From CAYTRP01 sp964625145 (GTDB lineage Bacteria; Sumerlaeota; Sumerlaeia; SLMS01; JAHLLQ01), in assembly GCA_964625145.1 (NCBI GenBank), contig CAZVAQ010000153.1, positions 1-8,332 on the forward strand: a DNA stretch of 8,332 nt. Reading direction: 5' to 3'. The position numbers and the translations under genes are program-made. This document shows positions 1 through 6,103 of the stretch, piece after piece; the first letter of the stretch is position 1; each line of letters begins with the position of its first letter. The notes under the pieces were generated by a model. The model was given only the letters and a program-made list of their open reading frames with translations. It was not told the DNA's origin and did no database searches.

Positions 1-1077
1 CGGCGCATCCCGTGGCTGGTGGTGTGGCCCCAAGGGCTATTGCCGCGCGAGCAGACGCGCTTTGCCCACGCACTCGGCCGCGTCGCCGCGCAGCGATTGA
101 TGAGCCCGGAAGCCGTTGCCAATGCACTCGCCGACGAACGCGTGCACGGACCATTGGGCGCGGCGATCCGCGAGGAGATGGTCTCGCTGCTGGCCGATCG
201 TTCCATGCGCGAGCTGCTGGCGAGGCACACCGCCGGACTCATTCGCGAGCAAGGCCCCGCGGCGCTGCGCGAGTTGCGCCCCGAACTGCGCCACGCACTG
301 GAGCGCCTGCTCCTCGAACATGTCACCCCGGAGCGGCTCTCATCGGCGCTGAAGGCGGGCCTGATGCGCTTTGCAAAGAGCTACGAAGCGCGGCGCGCGC
401 TGGCGAAATGGATCTTCCAGGAGACCACCCGCGAAGGCGTCATCACGCGCATCATGGGACTGTTGCAGGAACAATTCGCGCGCTATCGCGAACGCCATCC
501 CGTGCGCGGATTCCTCGCCGAGCAGTTCGTCATCGACTGGGATCAACTGCGCAAGGGCATCGTCAACACGCTGCGCAGTCCGGAAGCGACGGAGGATCTG
601 GCGGAGACGTTGGTCGAGATGGTGCGCGGCATCCTTGAGCGGTTGGAAGACCCCGGCACCGCCGAGGGCATCGCCGCATTGCGCATCTCGGTCGTGGAGC
701 GCCTGCTTGATTGGTTCGAGAACGACGGCCTTCCCGCATTGGCCGACCAGGTGCGCGAGATGTCCGACCATCCGCGCACATGGGAGATGATCCATGCAGG
801 CCTGGACCATGTGCTGGCGCGCCTGCCCGGCGTGTTGTTCGAACCCAAAGGCGGCCGCCTGCGCCCCGCCATCGCGGCGCGCATCGCGGATTTGCAGGAG
901 CGATTGATTCAATCATTCCCCGTCGCCGAGATTGTCGAAAAGCAAGTCCTCGCCATGGATCCCGCCATGATCGAGGGATTGGTTGATGACGTGGGAAGAA
1001 GGGAATTGGCGTGGATCCAGATTTTGGGTTTGGTATTGGGTGTGGTGGCGGGTTGCGGGATGATGTTGTTGGTGTAA
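1..1077 (+). CDS. DUF445 family membrane protein (5' truncated by window edge)
   Basis: The frame is open from base 1 to the TAA at 1075-1077, so the gene begins outside the window. A GTG at 19 is available but is probably not the start, because the residues before it (RRIPWLVVWPQGLLPREQ) read like the conserved DUF445 segment 'P.G.lPr.r..lA..ig', which normally follows an N-terminal membrane helix. The visible ~358 residues are mostly amphipathic helix with many Arg, Glu and Leu. They end in EL.WIQILGLVLGVVAGCGMMLLV, a C-terminal membrane segment preceded by the 'rrELawIqilG' pattern typical of DUF445 (the YheB-like family). The family is membrane-anchored at both ends with a long helical middle; its biochemical role is not known. 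A hairpin repeat begins 8 bp after the stop. Family assignment is from remembered sequence pattern, not a search. Confidence 0.75.
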   Translation, partial: RRIPWLVVWPQGLLPREQTRFAHALGRVAAQRLMSPEAVANALADERVHGPLGAAIREEMVSLLADRSMRELLARHTAGLIREQGPAALRELRPELRHALERLLLEHVTPERLSSALKAGLMRFAKSYEARRALAKWIFQETTREGVITRIMGLLQEQFARYRERHPVRGFLAEQFVIDWDQLRKGIVNTLRSPEATEDLAETLVEMVRGILERLEDPGTAEGIAALRISVVERLLDWFENDGLPALADQVREMSDHPRTWEMIHAGLDHVLARLPGVLFEPKGGRLRPAIAARIADLQERLIQSFPVAEIVEKQVLAMDPAMIEGLVDDVGRRELAWIQILGLVLGVVAGCGMMLLV

Positions 1078-1084
1078 GGTGGTT

Positions 1085-1183
1085 GTGTCGCCCCGATGGG
1101 GCTCGTGTCTCTTCGCGATCTGTCCATGGGTTCCGGCTATCGCCTCCACCCATGGCTACTCGGATGTCGCCCTGACGGGCTGG
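1085..1183 (+). repeat. REP-like three-hairpin element, copy A
   Basis: Three hairpins lie in order. H1 is gcccc-gat-ggggc (1090-1102). H2 has an 8-bp stem, ccatgggt (1124-1131) with acccatgg (1148-1155), and its 16-nt loop contains an inner ggc/gcc pair. H3 is gccc-tgac-gggc (1169-1180). H1 and H3 are each preceded by gtcg, partly within the stem, in the same orientation. The first 20 bp (1085-1104) are repeated perfectly as an inverted copy at 1624-1643. H2 and H3 are also matched there at the same spacing, with compensatory stem changes (see copy B). The element sits 8 bp after the DUF445 stop, a common place for REP-type repeats. It is non-coding; the open frames across it do not resemble proteins. 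Confidence 0.8.
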
Positions 1184-1210
1184 CAATCACGTACAACCAC
1201 GCGTCATTGC

Positions 1211-1570
1211 AGAGTCCGCATCTTTTGCTTTGGCTTGTCGCCCGCAATGGTGTTCCTTTGACAGAGCCTGCCGCCAATCTACCCGAACCAAGTCCGCAGG
1301 ACGAAATCCGAGGAGANNNNNNNNNNNNNNNNNNNNNNNNNNNNNNNNNNNNNNNNNNNNNNNNNNNNNNNNNNNNNNNNNNNNNNNNNNNNNNNNNNNN
1401 NNNNNNNNNNNNNNNNCAGAGCCTGCCGCCAATCTACCCGAACCAAGTCCGCAGGACGAAATCCGAGGAGAGTCCGCATCTTTTGCTTTGGCTTGTCGCC
1501 CGCAATGGTGTTCCTTTGGCAGAGCCTGCCGCCAAACTACCCGAACCAAGTCCGCAGGACGAAATCCGAG
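1211..1570. repeat. 103-bp tandem repeat array, interrupted by assembly gap
   Basis: One full unit runs from 1211 to 1313. The first 3 nt of a second unit precede the Ns, the last 52 nt of a unit follow them (1417-1468), and a further unit starts at 1469 and loses identity after 1570. Copies are almost identical; the last full unit has two visible substitutions (tttgac to tttggc, caatct to caaact). Each unit carries agtccgca near its start and again near its end, where it forms gtcc-gca-ggac, the same hairpin as H3 of element copy B. A unit of 103 bp is not a multiple of three, so no single reading frame can pass through the array as a protein repeat. The real copy number is unknown. Confidence 0.85.
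1317..1416. other. Assembly gap of 100 Ns
   Basis: Exactly 100 Ns lie inside the tandem array. If the array were continuous and in register across the gap, the missing length would be 48 + 103n nt, and 100 does not fit this. The N count is therefore a placeholder, not a measured size. Confidence 0.95.
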
Positions 1571-1643
1571 TAGCCCCCGGTGCAGGCGAAGCCGGAACCG
1601 GGGGTATCGGAGCGGAAGATAATGAGCCCCATCGGGGCGACAC
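1546..1643 (-). repeat. REP-like three-hairpin element, copy B (inverted)
   Basis: Read on the minus strand, this matches copy A in order and spacing. It has the same first 20 bp (1643 down to 1624), then 19 nt, then the H2 stem, in both copies. H2 here is cccccggt/accggggg (1574-1581 and 1597-1604), in place of ccatgggt/acccatgg in copy A: three adjacent base pairs have changed on both sides. The H2 loop is nearly the same (tccggct-tcgcct, with a 1-nt deletion and one substitution). The shared ctactcggat follows, then H3 as gtcc-tgc-ggac in place of gccc-tgac-gggc, with one more compensated pair. Its H3 end overlaps the last unit of the tandem array. Its H1 end lies 16 nt before the transposase start codon. 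Confidence 0.8.
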
Positions 1644-1659
1644 AAGAAGGGAGCATGCG

Positions 1660-2106
1660 ATGGCCACCTACACGAGACTGATTTATCACCTTGTCTGGTC
1701 AACCAAGCATCGTCATCCCGCCTTCTTTGGGGACGACCGGCGTGCCATGCATGCCTACCTCTATGGCATACTCAAAGCAAAGGACTGTCACGTATTTCGA
1801 ATCGGTGGGGTTGAAGACCACGTGCACATTCTTCTCGCTGTTCATCAGGACACGCGGTTGTCCGACTTGGTTCGAGAGCTAAAGTCATCGAGCAGCAAAT
1901 GGATCCGGAGTAGCGGGAAGTTCCCCGAGTTTGAATGGTGGCAGCCGGGGCTTGGCATGTTCACGGTGAGCTGGAATGATACGGAGCGACTAATCGACTA
2001 TATCAAGAATCAGGAGGAGCATCACAAGAAAGAGACCTTCCTGGATGAATATAGGAGGCTTTTGCACGAGGCCGGCCTGGAATATCGCGAAGAGTTTGAG
2101 GAGTAG
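1660..2106 (+). CDS. IS200-like / REP-associated Y1 HUH transposase (RAYT type)
   Basis: A 148-aa protein, the usual length for short single-domain IS200/IS605 TnpA-like enzymes. These nick single-stranded hairpin DNA and form a 5'-phosphotyrosine intermediate. The N-terminus (MATYTRLIYHLVWSTKHRHPAF) is the family's first beta strand. The metal-binding HUH motif is HVH at residues 54-56. The catalytic tyrosine is probably Y114, in the helix DYIKNQEEHHKK (113-124). The tail (TFLDEYRRLLHEAGLEYREEFEE) is typical of the group. The ATG at 1660 is supported by aagggag at 1647-1653 and by homology starting at residue 1; the longer open frame upstream runs through repeats and Ns and is not coding. 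All key residues are present, so it looks intact. No accompanying TnpB and no clear right-end hairpin are seen, and REP-like hairpins lie directly upstream. This favours a domesticated RAYT over an autonomous insertion sequence. Confidence 0.88.
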   Translation: MATYTRLIYHLVWSTKHRHPAFFGDDRRAMHAYLYGILKAKDCHVFRIGGVEDHVHILLAVHQDTRLSDLVRELKSSSSKWIRSSGKFPEFEWWQPGLGMFTVSWNDTERLIDYIKNQEEHHKKETFLDEYRRLLHEAGLEYREEFEE

Positions 2107-2205
2107 CCCCACCCCGTTTTCAAGCCATGCGGCCTTCGGTGCCAAGTGAGGCGAGCTTCGCGAATGATCTCCAAATCCTCGGTCCGTGCGCATCCTTAAC
2201 CCCCT

Positions 2206-2249
2206 CCAACCCTCCCCTTGCCCACGGGGCGATCCGGGCGGGAGGGTGG
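2206..2249. other. GC-rich hairpin between the transposase and GH1 genes
   Basis: ccaaccctccc (2206-2216) pairs with gggagggtgg (2240-2249), leaving one bulged base and a 23-nt loop. No T-tract follows, so it is not a classic intrinsic terminator. It lies 43 bp before the GH1 start and could be a factor-dependent terminator, a leader structure or a dispersed repeat; the sequence does not decide. The rest of 2107-2291 shows no gene. Confidence 0.4.
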
Positions 2250-2291
2250 AATGGTATCGTTGACCAATTCGCTGAGCCGGAGCCTGCCATC

Positions 2292-3620
2292 ATGCCCACT
2301 GCCCCGTTTCCCAAGAACTTCCTGTGGGGGTGTGCGGCGGCGTCGTATCAGATCGAGGGGGCGGTGGACGAGGACGGGCGCGGGCCGTCCATCTGGGACG
2401 ACTTGTGCGCGCGGCCCGGGGCGATTCTCAATGGCGATTCCGGCCGTGTGGCGTGCGACCACTATCATCGGTGGGAGGAAGACCTGGACCTGATGAAGGA
2501 GCTGGGCTTCGGTGCGTACCGTTTCTCGGTGGCGTGGCCGCGGATCCTCCCCAACGGAACGGGAGAGGTCAACGAGGCGGGGTTGGCATTTTATGACCGG
2601 TTGGTGGACGGGCTGCTCAAGCGTGGCATCCAGCCGATGCTGACGCTCTATCATTGGGACCTGCCGTCGGCCCTGCAGAAGAAGGGGGGCTGGCAGAAGC
2701 GCGACACTCCGCTGGCCATGGGAGACTATGCGGAGATCGTCGCCCGGCGATTGGGCGACCGGGTGCGGATGTGGACGTCGATCAACGAGATGCCGTGCGT
2801 CATCGATGCGGGGCACCGCCATGGGGACCACGCGCCGGGGTTGCGGCTGAAGGAGAAGGGCGTGCGGCAGGTGGCCCACCACGTCCTGCTCGGGCATGGG
2901 CTGGCGATTCAGGGGATCCGCGCCGGATGCAGCAAGCCGCCCAAGGTGAGCATCGTTCACAACCCGTGGGTCGCGGTGCCGTTCGCGGAGGAGAAGGCCC
3001 ATGTCGATGCGGGCCGGCACGACTTCGTCGAGAACAACGACTGGCTGATGGACCCGCTTTTCAAGGGCTCTTATCCGAAGAAGAAGCTGGAGGCGCTGGG
3101 CAAGGACGCGCCCAAGATCGAGCGCGGCGACATGCGGAACATCTGCCAGCCGCTGGACTACGTGGGTCTCAATATTTACGCTGCGCACTTGATGTCTCAT
3201 GCGCATCAGGGTTTGATTGCCTATCCAAAACATCATCCGCGCACCCACATGGATTGGCCGGTGACGCCGGATGTGCTTTATTGGGCTTTGCGATTTACAC
3301 ATGAAGCTTATGCGCCGGGTGACCTCTATATTACAGAGAATGGATGCGCGTGGCCGGATCAGGTGGATGGCGACGGACGGGTGCAGGATCTGTCTCGAGT
3401 TCAGTTTTTTCAGGAATATTTGCGCGGTGTGCAGCGGGCGTGCGCGGAAAAATTGCCGGTGCGGGGCTATTTTGTGTGGTCGATTCTGGACAACTTCGAG
3501 TGGGCGTGGGGGTACTCCCGGCGCTTCGGAATCGTGCATGTGAACTATGAAACGCTGAAGCGGACGCCGAAGGCGAGCGCGTGGTGGCTGAAATCGGTGA
3601 TCGAGGCCAATGCGGTCTAG
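2292..3620 (+). CDS. Glycoside hydrolase family 1 beta-glycosidase (beta-glucosidase-like)
   Basis: A 442-aa cytoplasmic enzyme with no signal peptide, a normal GH1 length. GH1 enzymes hydrolyse beta-linked glucosides or galactosides by a retaining mechanism in a TIM barrel. The N-terminal signature is FPKNFLWGCAAASYQIEGA, with the substrate-binding Gln at 20. HWD lies at 121-123. The acid/base Glu is E166 in WTSINEMP. The nucleophile is E349 in YITENG. The glycone-binding end is WSILDNFEWAWGYSRRFG (396-413), with E403 and W404. The start at 2292 is chosen because homology begins at residue 5 (PFPKNFLWG) and ggag lies at 2279-2282; the 55-codon in-frame extension upstream has no family resemblance and crosses a hairpin. 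One oddity is that the conserved NEP motif reads NEM here. Exact substrate cannot be told. It is probably transcribed separately from the transposase. Confidence 0.93.
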   Translation: MPTAPFPKNFLWGCAAASYQIEGAVDEDGRGPSIWDDLCARPGAILNGDSGRVACDHYHRWEEDLDLMKELGFGAYRFSVAWPRILPNGTGEVNEAGLAFYDRLVDGLLKRGIQPMLTLYHWDLPSALQKKGGWQKRDTPLAMGDYAEIVARRLGDRVRMWTSINEMPCVIDAGHRHGDHAPGLRLKEKGVRQVAHHVLLGHGLAIQGIRAGCSKPPKVSIVHNPWVAVPFAEEKAHVDAGRHDFVENNDWLMDPLFKGSYPKKKLEALGKDAPKIERGDMRNICQPLDYVGLNIYAAHLMSHAHQGLIAYPKHHPRTHMDWPVTPDVLYWALRFTHEAYAPGDLYITENGCAWPDQVDGDGRVQDLSRVQFFQEYLRGVQRACAEKLPVRGYFVWSILDNFEWAWGYSRRFGIVHVNYETLKRTPKASAWWLKSVIEANAV

Positions 3621-3647
3621 GGCGAAGCGACCCGTTTTGGGGCAGCC

Positions 3648-3667
3648 AGACGGAAAAAGCCGTTTTT
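3648..3667 (+). terminator. Possible weak intrinsic terminator after the GH1 gene
   Basis: agacgg (3648-3653) pairs with ccgttt (3660-3665), including one G-T pair, around a 6-nt loop. The run ttttt (3663-3667) overlaps the stem's 3' arm. It starts 27 bp after the GH1 stop. The stem is short, so efficiency is doubtful. Confidence 0.35.
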
Positions 3668-4090
3668 GTCTTGACCGTGTTCCCTTTTGGGCCTCTTTGC
3701 CTCTGCTGTGATTAGGAATACCGCGAGTCAAGATTCGGGTGGGGTGGTATCCATGGCCTGTCGATTCCCCTTGCAACCGCGACCGCGAGCCCGCTTGATC
3801 TCGGCAACCCCAACGATACCTGTCGTGAAAGAGCCCTGCCTGACTCATCCCGGTGACCACCGAGGAATCAGGTGTTCGGATATCTGCCCAATATTCGTGG
3901 GCTGCCCCCAATTCCGGCGTCCGAATCCCCTCTCCTCCCCCCGTCGCCCCGTCTCGCGAGTCTCGGTCTGCGTGGTCCGTGGTTTGGATCAAGCCCGCGC
4001 CAGCCGTGCGAAGTGCGACGAACCAGTCACCGGATGTCGCCCGGCAGTTGCCTCCCGTGAGGACAAGGTTCCCATGAAAAGAGTCCAGCC
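3668..4090. other. Intergenic stretch before the pil operon, no convincing gene
   Basis: This stretch must hold whatever promoter drives pilM if the operon starts there, but I see no good sigma-70 pair. A ttgacc at 3671 has nothing resembling tataat at the right distance. There is also no correctly spaced sigma-54 site. Open frames on both strands have no family resemblance. Two diverged copies of a ~17-nt motif (starting near 3871 and 3913) resemble the T-loop and 3' end of a tRNA, but no tRNA folds around them. A six-codon frame (MKRVQP, 4074-4094) ends in an ATGA overlap with the pilM start. Confidence 0.6.
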
Positions 4091-5230
4091 ATGATTGGTG
4101 CCAAGAACGTCATCGGTCTTGATATCGGTTCCGATTCCGTGAAGGCGGTTCAGCTTCGCCGGCGCGGCAGCTCTCTGGAGCTGGAGCGCTTGGGCGTGGC
4201 GCCCGTGAACCCCAATGGGGCGCCGGGGGATTATGGCGGTGCGCGCGACCTGAAGATCGCCGCCGCCCGCCGCGCCATCGCCGAAGGCAAGTTCAACGCC
4301 AAGTATGCCGTCACCGCCGTCGGCGGCGAATCGGTCATCGTCCGCTACATCCAGCTCCCCGAAATGCCCGAGGCGGACCTGAAGAACGCCCTGCGCTGGG
4401 AAGCCGAGGAGTACATCCCCTATCATATCGACGAGGTCAGCATCGACTCGGTCGTGCTGGGGCGCTCGGCCGAACCGGGCAAGCTGGACGTGCTGCTGGT
4501 CTGCGCCAAGAAGGACATGATCCAGGAGCACGTGGCCATCGTGCGCGCGCTGGGGCTGACGCCGGTGCTTGTGGATGTGGATTCCTTCGCCTTCATGAAC
4601 GCGTTCGAGGAGCTGTACAAGCCCACGCCCGACCGGTGCATCGCACTGGCCAACATCGGGGCGGAAGTCACGAGCATCAACATCTACGTCGGCGGCACGT
4701 CGCGCTTCAGCCGCGACATCGGGATCGCCGGCAATGCCATCACCACGGCCATCTCGCAGAAGGTGGGTGTGCCCTTTTCCAAGGCCGAGGAGATGAAGCG
4801 CCAGACCGGCGCGCCGGTGCAGGAGCCGCTCGACACGGGCTCTGACGAGGAATCCTCGCTGATCAGCTCCATCCGCGGCACGGTCGAGAAGATGACCGGC
4901 GGCGCCGAGGACGGCGGCGGCATGGAGAGCGTGGGCTCCAAGGCCACGCGCAACGTGCTGATCAACCTGGTGACCGAGCTGCGCCGCTCGATCCAGTTCT
5001 TCGAGAATCAAGGCGGGGGCGCCACCGTGCAGAAGCTGTACATCGGTGGCGGGACCTCGCGCATGCCGAACCTGCAGGGATACCTTGCGCAGGAACTTCA
5101 GCTCGAAGTGGAGGTCCTGGACCCCCTTTCGCGCATCGCCATTGGCAGTGGCGTCAACGAGACCCTGGCCCGTTCCGCCGCCGAGCAATTGGGCGTCGGC
5201 ATCGGGTTGGCCCTTCGAAAGGTGGGATAA
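4091..5230 (+). CDS. pilM: Type IV pilus assembly protein PilM (actin-like ATPase)
   Basis: A 379-aa cytoplasmic protein of the PilM/FtsA-like actin fold. It docks on the cytoplasmic N-terminus of PilN and couples the inner-membrane alignment complex to the pilus motor. The phosphate-1 loop is VIGLDIGSDSVKAVQL (7-22). A typical PilM segment follows (LPEMPEADLKNALRWEAEEYIPYHIDEV, 89-116). The phosphate-2 loop is LANIGAEVTSINIYVGG (187-202). The adenosine motif is LYIGGGTSRMPNLQGYLAQEL (317-336). Residues 240-285 form an acidic and Gly-rich stretch that looks like a surface loop. ATG 4091 is chosen because the family's first strand starts at residue 4; only a weak ribosome site (aagag, 4079-4083) precedes it, and translation may be coupled to the short frame that overlaps it. 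It is the first gene of the pil operon here; the stop lies 6 nt before pilN. Confidence 0.95.
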   Translation: MIGAKNVIGLDIGSDSVKAVQLRRRGSSLELERLGVAPVNPNGAPGDYGGARDLKIAAARRAIAEGKFNAKYAVTAVGGESVIVRYIQLPEMPEADLKNALRWEAEEYIPYHIDEVSIDSVVLGRSAEPGKLDVLLVCAKKDMIQEHVAIVRALGLTPVLVDVDSFAFMNAFEELYKPTPDRCIALANIGAEVTSINIYVGGTSRFSRDIGIAGNAITTAISQKVGVPFSKAEEMKRQTGAPVQEPLDTGSDEESSLISSIRGTVEKMTGGAEDGGGMESVGSKATRNVLINLVTELRRSIQFFENQGGGATVQKLYIGGGTSRMPNLQGYLAQELQLEVEVLDPLSRIAIGSGVNETLARSAAEQLGVGIGLALRKVG

Positions 5231-5236
5231 GCAGCC

Positions 5237-6001
5237 ATGATCAAGATCAACCTGCTCCAACAGGAAGGTGGCGGCCGCGCCATGGCGGGGTCCTCGGTTC
5301 CGGCCCCCGGCGGTGGCACGTTCCTCGTGGCGGGCATCCTGCTCGCCGCCTTTGTCGTCATTCTTGGCTACGGCGGATTCCGGTTCGTCACGTGGCAGGC
5401 CGACGTGGCCCGCACACAGGAAGTGCGGAGCAAGAACGAGGCGCTGGGCCGCGAGATCACCCAGAAGGAAGAGCAGTTCGAGGAGCTGCAGGAGCTGGAG
5501 CGCGTGCTGAAGAACCAGATCGCGCTGCTCGAAACCCTCGATCCGCCCGACCGCCTGTTCTGGGCCGAGAAGCTCAACCTGCTGCCCTTGTACATCCCCG
5601 ACGGCGTGTTCCTTACGACCATCCGCGTGACGGAGTCCTCGCGCGAGGTGGAGACTTCCGACTCGCGCCGCCGGCAGGACGAATGGCGGCGCAAGCCGTC
5701 CCGCAGCCGCGGCCCGCAGCCGGCACAGGAATTCCAGACCGTCATCACCCAGCAGCTCGTGTTGGAGGGCGTCTCCTATGTTGCCGAGGGGACCAGCGAT
5801 GACCGTCTGGCCCTCATCGCGACTTTCCTGCGCGACCTGCAGAACAAGGAAGTCACCTCCCCCTCCACCGGCGAGAGCGTGATGTTCATGGAGAATTTCC
5901 GCGACATCAATTACTCGGATATCGAGGGCGTGACGCTTGCCGGGCGCGAATGCTCCAAGTTCGCCTTCACCCTGCGCGCACGGCCCATTGGGGGAAGCTG
6001 A
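5237..6001 (+). CDS. pilN: Type IV pilus inner-membrane assembly protein PilN
   Basis: A 254-aa bitopic inner-membrane protein. The cytoplasmic N-terminus MIKINLLQQE carries the INLLQ motif that binds PilM. A Gly/Pro/Ser-rich linker (11-28) is followed by one membrane helix (about 29-50, TFLVAGILLAAFVVILGYGGFRF) and a periplasmic coiled coil (about 55-100, rich in Glu and Leu). A ferredoxin-like PilN domain follows, starting near PDRLFWAEKLNLLPLYIPDGVFLTTI (104-129). A strongly basic, proline-containing insert (144-163, RRRQDEWRRKPSRSRGPQPA) splits this domain and makes the protein longer than the ~180-200 aa of classic PilN. PilN pairs with PilO through their periplasmic parts. The start is set by the INLLQ motif and by ggtggga upstream (5221-5227). 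Confidence 0.93.
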   Translation: MIKINLLQQEGGGRAMAGSSVPAPGGGTFLVAGILLAAFVVILGYGGFRFVTWQADVARTQEVRSKNEALGREITQKEEQFEELQELERVLKNQIALLETLDPPDRLFWAEKLNLLPLYIPDGVFLTTIRVTESSREVETSDSRRRQDEWRRKPSRSRGPQPAQEFQTVITQQLVLEGVSYVAEGTSDDRLALIATFLRDLQNKEVTSPSTGESVMFMENFRDINYSDIEGVTLAGRECSKFAFTLRARPIGGS

Positions 6002-6006
6002 GAGGG

Positions 6007-6046
6007 GAAGGATGAAGGATGAAGGATGAAGGATGAAGGATGAAGG
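6007..6046. repeat. Heptanucleotide microsatellite (gaaggat)5 between pilN and pilO
   Basis: Five perfect copies of gaaggat (6007-6041) are followed by a partial copy, gaagg (6042-6046), starting 5 nt after the pilN stop. Each unit joins a ribosome-site-like gaagga to an ATG. Because 7 is not a multiple of 3, the ATGs rotate through all frames and reach stops quickly. The repeat is clear; any function is inference. The remaining spacer (6047-6103) holds the pilO ribosome site, ggagag at 6092-6097. Confidence 0.9.
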
Positions 6047-6103
6047 GGCCGGGTTCGGCACCACTTTTGACCAGCAAGAGAGATACTGAGCGGAGAGACC
6101 GCG

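Noticed and set aside
1211..1570. CRISPR array
   Set aside because: The 103-bp units are contiguous with no variable spacers, and no cas gene is nearby.
1096..2106. 336-residue frame running from the repeat block through the Ns into the transposase
   Set aside because: It crosses a gap of unknown size and non-coding hairpin repeats. The 103-bp unit breaks frame, and transposase homology starts exactly at 1660.
2127..2291. 55-codon N-terminal extension of the GH1 enzyme
   Set aside because: It has no GH1 resemblance, crosses a hairpin, and a ribosome site supports ATG 2292.
3671..3720. Sigma-70 promoter before pilM
   Set aside because: ttgacc at 3671 has no plausible -10 at 16-18 bp, and taggaat at 3713 lies too far away.
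3753..3775. Sigma-54 promoter (tggc...ttgc) before pilM
   Set aside because: The distance between the GG and GC elements is 16 nt rather than 10.
3848..3937. Possible tRNA-Ser gene
   Set aside because: The T-loop-like sequence has no paired T stem (cggcg against cccct), and no matching 5' acceptor strand is found.
2196..3992. 598-codon open frame on the minus strand
   Set aside because: It is antisense to the GH1 gene and extends into intergenic sequence. Its composition mirrors the high-GC sense codons and it has no family resemblance.
4031..4042. cggatgtcgccc, a 12-bp match to element copy A
   Set aside because: No palindrome follows and the match ends there; it could be chance in GC-rich DNA.
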